Source: Myxococcales bacterium
GTDB taxonomy: Bacteria; Myxococcota_A; Polyangia; Haliangiales; Haliangiaceae
Assembly (NCBI GenBank): GCA_016707895.1
Contig: JADJGV010000034.1
Span: forward strand, 248,001 to 312,000
Length of the DNA stretch: 64,000 nt
Reading direction: 5' to 3'
Part shown: piece after piece, positions 18,260-26,052 of the stretch
How the letters are laid out: the number at the start of each line of letters is the position of its first letter
Numbering within the stretch: the stretch's first letter is position 1
Notes under the pieces: generated by a model
The model's database searches: none
What the model was told of the DNA's origin: nothing
Seen by the model: only the letters and a program-made list of their open reading frames with translations
Position numbers and translations under genes: made by a program

Positions 18260-19438
18260 GTGACAGGCCCGGTCGTCCTCGACGGCAAGTACGAGCTGGT
18301 CGAGATGGCCGGCGAGGGCGGCATGGCGTCGGTGTGGAAGGCCCAGGTCAAGGGCGCCGCCGGGTTCTCGCGCACCGTCGCGATCAAGAAGATCAAGAGC
18401 GAGTTCCGCTCGATCAAGAACTACACCGAGATGTTCATCGAGGAGGCGCGCGTCGGCTCCGAGCTCGCGCACCCCAACATCGTCCAGGTCTACGACTTCT
18501 GCGTCGATCCCCAGGGCACCTACTACATCGTCATGGAGTGGGTCGAGGGTATGGACCTCGGCGGCTTCGTCAAGGCCGAGCGCGAGGCCGGCGGGCGCAC
18601 CCCGTGGCCGCTGGTGGTGGTGGCGGCGATCGGCACGCTGCGGGGCCTGGCGGCGGCCCACGAGCGGCGCCGCCCTGACGGCACCGCCGCGCCGATCGTC
18701 CACCGCGACGTCTCCCCGCACAACATCCTGCTCGGCTCCAACGGCGCGGTGAAGCTCACCGATTTCGGCCTGGCCCGGGCCCGCGATCGCATGGTCAGCC
18801 TGACCGCGCCCGGCACGGTGAAGGGCAAGCTGTCGTACCTGTCGCCGGAGGTGGCGATGGGCGGGCAGGCCACGCCGGCCTCGGACCTGTTCGCGATGGG
18901 CGCGGTGATGTGGGAGTCGCTGACCGGCGAGCGGCTGTTCGACGGGCGCAGCGACCTCGACGTGTTCAAGCTGATCCGCCAGTGCATCATCCGGCCGCTG
19001 GCGTCGTACCGCGACGACCTGCCGAGCGAGCTGATCGCGATCATCGAGCGGGCGCTGGCCAAGGAGCCGGCCGAGCGGTTCGGCTCGGCGTCGAGCTTCG
19101 CGTTCATGCTGGGCGAGGTGCTGCGCTACGCGCCGCCCGGCGCCGACCCGCAGCTCACGCTGGCGCAGCGGGTGGCCGAGCACCGCGCCCGGCTGGGCGC
19201 GCGGCGGATGAACCAGGTCATCAACAGCGACAACGTGCCGACCTGGACCTACGAGAAGCCCAAGGCCACCGTGCCCGGCGTGCCGCCGCTCAAGCGCGAC
19301 GCGTCGCCGCCGCCGCCGCCGCTGTCGCCGGCCTCCAGCATCGACATCGAGATCGGCGACCCGGAGATCGCCGCCGAGCCGACCGGCGACTCCGGCGATC
19401 CGATCCCGCTGACGACCAAGAAGAAGAAGAAGGACTGA
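18260..19438 (+). CDS. Cytoplasmic Ser/Thr protein kinase
   Basis: A 392-residue Hanks-type kinase. Motifs in order: glycine loop EMAGEGGMASVW, ATP-binding lysine in VAIKKIK, alphaC glutamate region MFIEEARVG, catalytic loop HRDVSPHNIL, DFGLARAR, and SPEVA in place of APE. The activation segment has Ser and Thr residues (MVSLTAPGTVKGKLSYL). After the kinase domain (to about residue 290) there is a Pro/Ser-rich, probably disordered tail ending in a lysine run (TKKKKKD). No transmembrane helix is present, so it is soluble. Substrate unknown. It starts at GTG 18260 behind a TTGCAG-17-AATAAT promoter. It is convergent with apaH, with 16 bases between stops. Confidence 0.9.
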   Translation: MTGPVVLDGKYELVEMAGEGGMASVWKAQVKGAAGFSRTVAIKKIKSEFRSIKNYTEMFIEEARVGSELAHPNIVQVYDFCVDPQGTYYIVMEWVEGMDLGGFVKAEREAGGRTPWPLVVVAAIGTLRGLAAAHERRRPDGTAAPIVHRDVSPHNILLGSNGAVKLTDFGLARARDRMVSLTAPGTVKGKLSYLSPEVAMGGQATPASDLFAMGAVMWESLTGERLFDGRSDLDVFKLIRQCIIRPLASYRDDLPSELIAIIERALAKEPAERFGSASSFAFMLGEVLRYAPPGADPQLTLAQRVAEHRARLGARRMNQVINSDNVPTWTYEKPKATVPGVPPLKRDASPPPPPLSPASSIDIEIGDPEIAAEPTGDSGDPIPLTTKKKKKD

Positions 19439-19454
19439 GCGCGGCGCCAGGCGG

Positions 19455-20267
19455 TCAACCCGCCGACGGCTCGACCGCGGGCACCGCGAACACCGCGCGG
19501 TCGTCGAGGCGGACCGCGGTCAGCGCGCCGCCCCACACGCACGCCGAGTCGGTGGCGATGATGCGATCGGTGACGCGCGCGCCGTGGGCGGCCCAGTGGC
19601 CGAACACCGCGACGTGCTCGCGCAGCGCCCGCGGCGCCAGCGCGTACCACGGCAGCGCGCCGGGCGGCGCCTCGGCCGGCGCGCCGTCGAAGTCGTGCAG
19701 CGCGTCGCCGTCGGCCGTGCACATCCGCGCCCGCACCAGGTAGCCGAGGATCGCCCGCACGCGCTCGTCGCCGGTGCGGTGCGGTCGCCAGCTCGGGGCC
19801 TTGCCGAGCGTCGACGCCACCCACGTCGCCCAGCCGGGCCCGCGCAGCGCCGCCGCGAACTCGCGGGCGAAGCCCTCGACCTCGGCCAAGGACCACGCCA
19901 TGTGGACGCCGGCGTGGACCATCAGGAAGCCGTCGGCGACGTGGACCAGCGGCCGATGCCGCAGCCAGCCGATCAGCTCGTCGCGATCGGGCGCCGCCAG
20001 CACCTCGTCGAGCGTGTCGCGCTTCTTGGCCTTGGCGACGCCGGCCGCCCGGGCCAGCAGGTGCAGGTCGTGGTTGCCCAGCACCACCGTCGCCCGATCG
20101 CCCAGGTCGCGGGCCCAGCGCAAGACGTCGAGCGAGCGCGGGCCGCGGTTGACCAGGTCGCCCACCAGCCACAGCTCGTCGGCGCGGCGATCGAAGCCGA
20201 TCAGCGTGAGCAGCCGCTCGAGCGAGCTCATGCAGCCCTGGATGTCGCCGATCGCGTAGCGCGCCAT
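19455..20267 (-). CDS. apaH: Symmetrical bis(5'-nucleosyl)-tetraphosphatase
   Basis: A 270-residue calcineurin-like phosphoesterase of the ApaH type. Metal-binding motifs are GDIQGC (7-12), GDLVNRG (about 41-47), GNHD (about 64-67), and later the histidines in VHAGVH and FGHWAAHG. It hydrolyses Ap4A to two ADP and can remove Np4 caps from RNA in the cytoplasm. Length equals the usual size for ApaH. The segment CMSSLERLLTLIGFD and the ending ATDSACVWGGALTAVRLDD fit the family. The ATG at 20267 is preceded by TACAAG five bases upstream, which overlaps a weak AAGGGG ribosome-binding sequence. It is divergent from the ABC importer operon with 51 bases between start codons. Confidence 0.92.
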   Translation of the reverse strand: MARYAIGDIQGCMSSLERLLTLIGFDRRADELWLVGDLVNRGPRSLDVLRWARDLGDRATVVLGNHDLHLLARAAGVAKAKKRDTLDEVLAAPDRDELIGWLRHRPLVHVADGFLMVHAGVHMAWSLAEVEGFAREFAAALRGPGWATWVASTLGKAPSWRPHRTGDERVRAILGYLVRARMCTADGDALHDFDGAPAEAPPGALPWYALAPRALREHVAVFGHWAAHGARVTDRIIATDSACVWGGALTAVRLDDRAVFAVPAVEPSAG

Positions 20268-20318
20268 GGCCCCTTGTACCGCGAGCGCCCGCCGCCGCGC
20301 TTGTGGCAGGATGCCCGG

Positions 20319-21095
20319 ATGCCGTCTCGCCCGGTCGCGCCGCTGTGGCGCTGGACGCTGCCGCTCGCGGTGGGCGCGACCTTGGTCGGCGCGTGGGCGC
20401 TGGCGTCGGCCACCGGTCAGTTCCCGCGCGGCACCGTGCCGGCGCCGGCCGCGGTCGCGCGCGCGTTCGCCACCGAGCTGCGCAGCGGCCGGCTGCTCGA
20501 CGACATCGTCGCGTCGCTGTACCGCGTGAGCTTCGGCTTCGCGATCGCGTGCGCCGCGGCGATCCCCGCCGGCCTGGCGCTGGGGCGGTCCGCGGTCGCG
20601 CGCGCCGCGTTCCTGCCGTGGGTGAACTTCTTCCGCACGCTGTCGCCGATCGCGTGGATCCCGTTCGCGATCATCTGGTTCGGCATCGGCGACGCGCCGG
20701 CGATCTTCCTTATCTTCCTGGCGACGTTCTTCCAGGTGACGCTGGCGACGCTGGGCGCCAGCGCCGCCGTGCCGCGGGTCTACTACCGGGTCGCCGCCGA
20801 CCTCGGGCTGTCGAGCCGGCAGGTGCTGCTCGAGGTGACGCTGCCGGCGATCTTGCCGCAGCTCCTGGTGGCGCTGCGGGTGGCGATCGGCGTGGCGTGG
20901 ATGGTGGTGGTCGTCGCCGAGATGATCGCGGTGCGCTCCGGCCTCGGCTTCCTGATCATCGACGCCCGCAACGGGCTGCGCATGGATCTGGTCGTGGTCG
21001 GCATGATCACGATCGGCGCGATCGGCATCGGCCTCGACGCGCTGTTCGCCCGGCTGGCCCGCGCGCCGATGCTGCGCTGGGGGAGCGAGCGATGA
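20319..21095 (+). CDS. ABC transporter permease (NitT/TauT family)
   Basis: A 258-residue inner-membrane permease with about six transmembrane helices. The EAA-type cytoplasmic loop that contacts the ATPase is RVAADLGLSSRQVLLEVTLPAILPQLLVALRVA, seen as AADLGLSSRQVLLEV then TLPAILPQL. The segment NFFRTLSPIAWIPFAIIWFG is typical of SsuC/TauC/NrtB proteins that import nitrate, sulfonates, taurine, thiamine precursors or bicarbonate. Its stop overlaps the ATG of the ATPase gene (ATGA). The three-gene set permease-ATPase-binding protein is complete here. The substrate cannot be told from sequence. The ATG at 20319 gives a short cytoplasmic N-terminus followed at once by the first helix. Confidence 0.9.
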   Translation: MPSRPVAPLWRWTLPLAVGATLVGAWALASATGQFPRGTVPAPAAVARAFATELRSGRLLDDIVASLYRVSFGFAIACAAAIPAGLALGRSAVARAAFLPWVNFFRTLSPIAWIPFAIIWFGIGDAPAIFLIFLATFFQVTLATLGASAAVPRVYYRVAADLGLSSRQVLLEVTLPAILPQLLVALRVAIGVAWMVVVVAEMIAVRSGLGFLIIDARNGLRMDLVVVGMITIGAIGIGLDALFARLARAPMLRWGSER

Positions 21096-21820
21096 CCGCG
21101 GCGGCGACCCAGGTGCCGGCGCTGACCCTGGCCGGGCTCGGCTTCACCTACGGCGCGACCGCGGTGCTGTCGAACCTCGACCTCGAGGTGTACTCCGGCG
21201 AGGTGGTGGCGTGCGTCGGCCCGTCGGGCTGCGGCAAGAGCACGCTGCTGGCGCTGCTGGGCGGCCACCTGCGCCCGACCCGCGGCACCGTCACGCCGAC
21301 CGGCGCCAGCCGCACGATCTACCAGGACGGCGGCCTGTACCCGTGGCTCACCGTCGCCGCCAACGTCGCGCTGGGCGTGCCGCGCGCGGTCGACGATCGC
21401 GCCCGCGCCGCCCGGGTCGCCGACTGGCTGGCGCGCAGCGGCCTGGCCGACTTCGCCGACCACTACCCGCACCAGCTGTCGGGCGGCATGCGCCAGCGGG
21501 TCGAGCTGGGCCGCGCGCTGGTCGCCGACACCGCGGTGCTGCTCCTCGACGAGCCGTTCAGCGCGCTCGACTACCAGACCCGGCTCAGCATGCGCCGCGA
21601 GCTGGCCGCGACCCTGGCCGAGCGCCCGCGCACCGTCGTGCTGGTCACCCACGACATCGAGGAGGCGGTGCAGCTCGCCGACCGGATCGTCGTCTTGTCG
21701 GCGCGGCCGGCCACCGTGCGCCGCGTGCTGACCCTGCCGCCGGGGCGCCCGCGCGCCCCCAACGCGCCCGGCGTCGCCGACGCCGAGCAGACCATCCTCG
21801 AGGAGCTCGGCCTGTCATGA
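21092..21820 (+). CDS. ABC transporter ATP-binding protein (NitT/TauT family)
   Basis: A 242-residue ABC ATPase. Walker A is GPSGCGKST (about 46-54), the Q-loop region reads IYQDGGLYPWLTVAANVALG, the signature is LSGGMRQRVELGRAL, Walker B is VLLLDEPFSALD, and the switch histidine is in VTHDIEEAV. These features, in particular the Q-loop and YPWLT, match SsuB/TauB/NrtD. It energises the permease encoded just upstream, overlapping it by four bases, and its own stop overlaps the ATG of the substrate-binding protein (ATGA). All three are therefore translated from one mRNA. Confidence 0.93.
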   Translation: MTAAATQVPALTLAGLGFTYGATAVLSNLDLEVYSGEVVACVGPSGCGKSTLLALLGGHLRPTRGTVTPTGASRTIYQDGGLYPWLTVAANVALGVPRAVDDRARAARVADWLARSGLADFADHYPHQLSGGMRQRVELGRALVADTAVLLLDEPFSALDYQTRLSMRRELAATLAERPRTVVLVTHDIEEAVQLADRIVVLSARPATVRRVLTLPPGRPRAPNAPGVADAEQTILEELGLS

Positions 21821-22860
21821 CCCGCGATGGCTCGATCTCGATCGCCCACCCGCTGCGCGGCTTCGCGCTGCGGGTCGGCGCCGGCGTGCTCGCGGTGCTG
21901 ACGCTGCTGGCGGTGCTGCACCACAAGCCGTGGCGGATCAAGCGCGCCTACGCCGGCTACACGCTCGACGTCGGCTTCCTGCCGGTGACCTGCCACCTGA
22001 CCTGCCCGGTCACCGACTTCGCCACCCGCACCACCACCACCAGCACCCGGTTCGAGTCGCAGCGGTTCACCGAGTTCCCGACGGTGGTCGAGGCGCTCAA
22101 GACCCGCAAGCTCGAGGCGTCGTTCCTGCTGGCGCCGCTGGCGATGGTGCTGGTGGCGCAGGGCGTGCCGATCAAGATCGTCTACCTGGGCCACCGCGAC
22201 GGCTCGACGGTGATCGTGCGCAAGGACTCGACCGCCACCCGGCTGCGCGACCTCACGGGCAAGACCTTCGCGCGGCCCAGCAAGTACTCCAACCAGTACC
22301 TGGTGATCACCAAGCTGATGGAGGACGAGGGCATGGCGCCCGACGCCATCAACTTCGTCGACCTGCCGCCGCCCGACATGCCGGCGGCGCTGGCGGCCGG
22401 CGCGATCGACGCCTACTTCGTCGGCGAGCCCCACGCCGCCAAGGCCGAGCTGGCCGGCACCGGCCGCGTGCTCTACCACGCCAAGGACATCTGGCCGCAC
22501 TTCGTGTCGTGCGTGCTGGTGGTGCGCCAGGAGCTGATCGATCAGCACCCCGAGGTCGTGCGCGACCTGGTGCGCGGCATCGCCGAGAGCGGCGAGTGGG
22601 CCGAGACCCACCGCATGGACGCGGCCAAGGTGGCGGCGCCGTACTACCGCCAGGATCCCAAGCTGCTCGCCTACGTGCTGTCGCAGCCGCCCGATCGCGT
22701 CAGCTACCGCATGCTGACGCCCACCGACGACGATCTCACCGAGATCATGCGCTACGCGATCAAGGCCGGCATCCTCGAGCGCCCGATCGCGCTGACCGAT
22801 CTGGTGGATCGGCGGTTCATCCCGGCCCACATCGACGCCGCGCGCATCACCCCGCCGTGA
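21817..22860 (+). CDS. ABC transporter substrate-binding protein (NitT/TauT family), membrane-anchored
   Basis: A 347-residue periplasmic binding protein of the NMT1/THI5-like, SsuA/NrtA class. Residues about 24-37 (GAGVLAVLTLLAVL) form an uncleaved signal anchor: no lipobox and no clear signal-peptidase site follow. The mature part begins YTLDVGFLPVTCHLTCPVTD, in which two cysteines four residues apart may form a disulfide or bind metal. Family features include FPTVVEALKTRKLEASFLL, VIVRKDS, DLPPPDMPAALAAGAIDAYF and the hinge EPHAAKAEL. Ligand unknown; candidates are nitrate, sulfonate or a pyrimidine precursor. Coupled by ATGA to the ATPase gene. Confidence 0.88.
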   Translation: MTRDGSISIAHPLRGFALRVGAGVLAVLTLLAVLHHKPWRIKRAYAGYTLDVGFLPVTCHLTCPVTDFATRTTTTSTRFESQRFTEFPTVVEALKTRKLEASFLLAPLAMVLVAQGVPIKIVYLGHRDGSTVIVRKDSTATRLRDLTGKTFARPSKYSNQYLVITKLMEDEGMAPDAINFVDLPPPDMPAALAAGAIDAYFVGEPHAAKAELAGTGRVLYHAKDIWPHFVSCVLVVRQELIDQHPEVVRDLVRGIAESGEWAETHRMDAAKVAAPYYRQDPKLLAYVLSQPPDRVSYRMLTPTDDDLTEIMRYAIKAGILERPIALTDLVDRRFIPAHIDAARITPP

Positions 22861-22916
22861 TCGCCGCCACGGCGGCCGCGCTTGCGGGCGCGGGCCGCGC
22901 GCGGGAACATCGCGGC

Positions 22917-23504
22917 ATGCGCCCCGTCGCTCGCCTCGCCCTGTGCCTCGCCGTGCTGTCGGGCTGCTACGCCCGCGGCTCGGCCACCGTCCGCGTCAAC
23001 TCGCCGGGGCTGCGCGCGATCGCCACCGCGGCCCAGGTCGCGACCGCGGTCGCCGCCACCGCCGTCGCCGTGCACAACGCCGCGGTGATCCTGTCGACGC
23101 CGCCGCCGGCGCCGGTCGACGTCTACTACGAGAGCCGGCCGGGCTACGTGTGGATCCACGGGCGCCAGACCTGGAACGGCAACGCCTACGTGTGGACGCC
23201 CGGCGCCTGGGAGCCGCAGCGCTCGGGCCAGGTCTACGTCGAGGGCTACTGGACCCAGACCCAGGGCGGCTACACCTACGTCGACGGCTACTGGACCGGG
23301 CAGCGCCAAGGCTACGTCTACACCGAGGGCTACTGGGCGCAGGGCGGCAACGGCTACGCGTGGACGCCCGGGCAGTGGCAGCCGCAGCGCCAGGGCCAGG
23401 TCTGGGTCGCCGGCGCGTGGTCGAGCAGCGGCGGCCAGCGCGTCTACACGCCGGGCCGCTGGAGCGCGAGCGCCAGCGCGAACGTGAACATCCGCGTGCA
23501 TTGA
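22917..23504 (+). CDS. YxWxxGYW-repeat lipoprotein
   Basis: A 195-residue exported lipoprotein. The signal MRPVARLALCLAVLSGC ends in lipobox LSGC (Cys17). Residues about 35-60 are Ala/Val-rich. From about 70 there are at least six repeats of an aromatic motif, for example VWTPGAWEP, VYVEGYWTQ, TYVDGYWTG, VYTEGYWAQ, AWTPGQWQP and VWVAGAWSS. These WxxGxW/YxWxxGYW repeats occur in many proteobacterial exported proteins and may bind surface polysaccharide or build a small beta structure, but no function is established. It follows the ABC operon by 56 bases and seems a separate unit, with AACATC five bases before the ATG. Confidence 0.8.
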   Translation: MRPVARLALCLAVLSGCYARGSATVRVNSPGLRAIATAAQVATAVAATAVAVHNAAVILSTPPPAPVDVYYESRPGYVWIHGRQTWNGNAYVWTPGAWEPQRSGQVYVEGYWTQTQGGYTYVDGYWTGQRQGYVYTEGYWAQGGNGYAWTPGQWQPQRQGQVWVAGAWSSSGGQRVYTPGRWSASASANVNIRVH

Positions 23505-23517
23505 CCGCGCGGCCGCG

Positions 23518-24198
23518 CTAGTCGTTGAGGTCGCCGGGGTCGGTCGACAGCACGAGCGGCTGGCCCGCGGTCGGGTGCAGCACCAGCCGCGTCGGCGGCG
23601 CGCCGCGCCCGAGGTTGGCGGCGCGCGGCGACGGGTCGGCCTCGCGGACGCCGCGGCCGGTGACCGAGATCAGCTCGCCGACCGCGATCGCGCGCTCGCG
23701 GAAGCGCAGCTCCGGCGTGCGGCCGTGCCGCAGCGCGGGCTGTGCGTGGCGGTCCAGGATCGCCCGCTCGTCGGGTTCCACCGCGTCGTCGCCGCCCGCC
23801 GCGGTGTCGACCACGCCCAGCGTCAGGTGCGCGTCGCCCTCGAACCGCACCAGCGCCCGGCCGGTGCCGTCGTCGATCGCGAACGGGTGCCAGCGCACCT
23901 CGCGGATCAGCTCGGTGTAGTCGATCTCGTCATCGCCCATGGCGCCGATCCGGACCGTGAGCTCGTACCCGACGCAGGTCCGGCCCGACAGCGGGCCGAC
24001 GTAGGTCGGGCCGTCGGCCACGACGACGCCGCGCACCCGGCCGACCTCGCCCTCGGCGAACCACTCCACCGGCGTCACCGTCCGCGCGCCCGCGGCGCTG
24101 GTCGTCGGCCGCGCCGTCCGCATGATCATCCGCGCCATCGCGATCGCCGCCGCGATCCCGCCGAGCGCGAGGAACCCCAGGACCGGCACGTGCGGCAT
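23518..24198 (-). CDS. GIDE-domain membrane protein
   Basis: A 226-residue protein with an N-terminal transmembrane helix (about 6-24, VLGFLALGGIAAAIAMARM) and a beta-rich domain. The order RVRGVVVADGPTYVGPLSGRTC, VGYELTV, and a later ELISVTGRGV segment matches the GIDE domain found in the eukaryotic E3 ligase MUL1 and in many bacterial membrane proteins; bacterial members lack the RING finger, as here. Its role is unknown. It follows the M14 carboxypeptidase gene on the same strand with 34 bases between, so they may be co-transcribed, yet GATAGT lies six bases before the ATG, which suggests an own promoter too. Confidence 0.72.
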   Translation of the reverse strand: MPHVPVLGFLALGGIAAAIAMARMIMRTARPTTSAAGARTVTPVEWFAEGEVGRVRGVVVADGPTYVGPLSGRTCVGYELTVRIGAMGDDEIDYTELIREVRWHPFAIDDGTGRALVRFEGDAHLTLGVVDTAAGGDDAVEPDERAILDRHAQPALRHGRTPELRFRERAIAVGELISVTGRGVREADPSPRAANLGRGAPPTRLVLHPTAGQPLVLSTDPGDLND

Positions 24199-24204
24199 CG
24201 CCCC

Positions 24205-24210
24205 ACTATC
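24205..24210 (-). promoter_or_regulatory. -10-like GATAGT before the GIDE gene
   Basis: Minus-strand GATAGT ends six bases before the ATG at 24198, in the 34-base gap after the carboxypeptidase gene. No clear -35 element. Confidence 0.35.
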
Positions 24211-24232
24211 GCACGGCGATGCGGGCGCCGGC

Positions 24233-25945
24233 TCACACGTCGATCGTGACGTCCTGCCAGCCGACCCGCGGCGCGCCGACGCGCAGCGTGACCTTGCCGC
24301 GGCCGCGCACCAGCCACGACGCGCGGGCGCTGGCGCCGTTGCCGTTCGAGCGCAGGTAGGCCAGCTCGTCGGCGCCGACCCCGACGCCGCGGCCCCAGCC
24401 GGCCAGGTGGCCCAGCGCCGCGCGGGCCCGGGTCGGCTCGACCAGCGCGCAGTCGTCGGTCGTCAGCTCGGCGTACAGCGGCTCGTTCCACTCGAGCGGC
24501 TTGGCCGCGCCCACCCCGTAGGTCGCCAGGTAGCCGCGGTTGTCGACGACCAGGTCGATCCGCGCGAGCTCGTCGCCGAGCTGGGTCGCGGTCGCGCTGC
24601 GGACCACGACCTCGGGCGCGAGCGCGGCGACCCGCAGGAAGCACGCGGCCTGCTGCGCGCAGACCTCGCCGAGCAGCTCGGGCGGCGGGTTCCAGATGCC
24701 GATCCGCGCGTCGATGCCGCCCAGCTCGACCCGGCCGAGCTGCGGGTGATCGAACGGCCTCCACGGCTGCACCACCCGGCCCTGGTTGTGCGCGCGATCC
24801 CAGGCCGCGAGCTTGCCGGCGGCGGCGCGATCGAAGTGGCCGTAGTAGTCGACGAACTTCTTGGGCGCCGGCATCTCGAGGCGCTTGAACAGGTCCCACA
24901 GCTCGACGACGAACGCGAACGCGCCGCGCTGGTTGTACGCGTAGTCGGTGAGGTCGCCGTGCAGCGGCTTGTCGGGCGCGTACAGGAACTCCTCGTAGCC
25001 CGACACCACCGGGTAGCCGGTCAGCTCCTTGGCCCACACCTCGAGCTGGCGGAACACCGCGAGGTCGCCCTGATCCATCTTGGTGTCGGCGGCGTGGCCC
25101 AGCGGCCGGATGAACACGCCGCCGTAGCAGTGCAGGTTGAGCCAGGTGACGATCTCGGGGTGCGCGCTGGTGAACTCGACCACCGCGCGGCTCTCGGGCT
25201 CCGACAGCGGGAACCGGCCGGCGCCGATCTGCTCGTGGACCGGCGCCCACGACCACGGGAAGTTGCGGTTGAGATCGACCGGGTTGTCGCCGTTGAACTC
25301 GGGCACCGGGATCGTGAAGCCGTCCCAGTTCTCGATCGTGCCCTCGGGGTAGACCCGGTAGTACGGCCCGGCGTCGTCGACCCGGCGCGCCGACATCAGG
25401 TCGGGGTGCGCGGGGTTGGCCACGTAGTCGCCGGTGGGGTCCTCCACCCGCATCACCAGCGCGCGGCCGTCGCCGTCGAGATCGTGGCTGCGCCACAGGC
25501 TCTTGCCCAGCGGGCCGCGGTCGTCGCGCGGCACCGAGCGCACGTAGCGGCCGGTGGTCAGCACCGCCTCGGCGCCGTCGGGCGACATCCGCGGCAGCAC
25601 GAACAGCCGCGCCGCGCGCAGCCGCTCGAGCAGCGGCGCTGGCAGGCCCAGCCGGTCGGGCTCGACGTGGGCGGCCAGGAAGTCCTCGGCGATCGCCAGC
25701 GCGACGCTCGAGCCGGCCAGCTCGCTGGCGTGCATGTTGCCGTCGACCCACGCGGTCGGCCGCGCCCGATCGGGATCGGCGCCGACGGTCAGCACCCACA
25801 GGTCGCGGCCCTCGGGAGTCTTGCCGATCGACGTCAGCCGCGTCAGGTCGGGGTACGCGGCGTGCCACGCCTCGAGCTGACGGACGATCGTGGCGTGGTC
25901 GAGGTAGGCGGAGCGGAAACCCGTGGCGAGCGAAGCCAGCGACAT
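24233..25945 (-). CDS. Zinc carboxypeptidase, peptidase family M14
   Basis: A 570-residue M14 metallopeptidase. Zinc ligands are visible as H and E in NMHASE (about residue 70) and the distal H in WLNLHCYGG; the substrate-binding arginine region is DLNRNFPW, and the catalytic glutamate is in FVVELWD. The N-terminal domain fits the family (SIGKTPEGRDLWVL). After about residue 400 there is an extra beta-rich domain (LARIDLVVDNRGYLATYGV), probably a pro- or accessory domain as in other large bacterial M14 enzymes. No signal peptide is seen with the ATG at 25945, so it may be cytoplasmic or exported by another route. TAGGCT lies eight bases before the ATG. It is divergent from the lectin-like gene. 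Confidence 0.92.
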   Translation of the reverse strand: MSLASLATGFRSAYLDHATIVRQLEAWHAAYPDLTRLTSIGKTPEGRDLWVLTVGADPDRARPTAWVDGNMHASELAGSSVALAIAEDFLAAHVEPDRLGLPAPLLERLRAARLFVLPRMSPDGAEAVLTTGRYVRSVPRDDRGPLGKSLWRSHDLDGDGRALVMRVEDPTGDYVANPAHPDLMSARRVDDAGPYYRVYPEGTIENWDGFTIPVPEFNGDNPVDLNRNFPWSWAPVHEQIGAGRFPLSEPESRAVVEFTSAHPEIVTWLNLHCYGGVFIRPLGHAADTKMDQGDLAVFRQLEVWAKELTGYPVVSGYEEFLYAPDKPLHGDLTDYAYNQRGAFAFVVELWDLFKRLEMPAPKKFVDYYGHFDRAAAGKLAAWDRAHNQGRVVQPWRPFDHPQLGRVELGGIDARIGIWNPPPELLGEVCAQQAACFLRVAALAPEVVVRSATATQLGDELARIDLVVDNRGYLATYGVGAAKPLEWNEPLYAELTTDDCALVEPTRARAALGHLAGWGRGVGVGADELAYLRSNGNGASARASWLVRGRGKVTLRVGAPRVGWQDVTIDV

Positions 25946-25991
25946 CGCGGCGCAGCCTACCGCGAAGCCCCGGACGCCACGCGACTTCGGC

Positions 25992-25997
25992 TACACT
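25992..25997 (+). promoter_or_regulatory. -10-like TACACT upstream of the propeller gene
   Basis: TACACT sits about 55 bases before the ATG at 26053. Unlike most genes here this leaves a real leader, which contains AAAGAAG as a likely ribosome binding site. Confidence 0.35.
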
Positions 25998-26052
25998 CGA
26001 TGCGGGGAGCGCCCGAGCGCGCTGCCATCACCATTGGCGAAAGAAGAACGCG

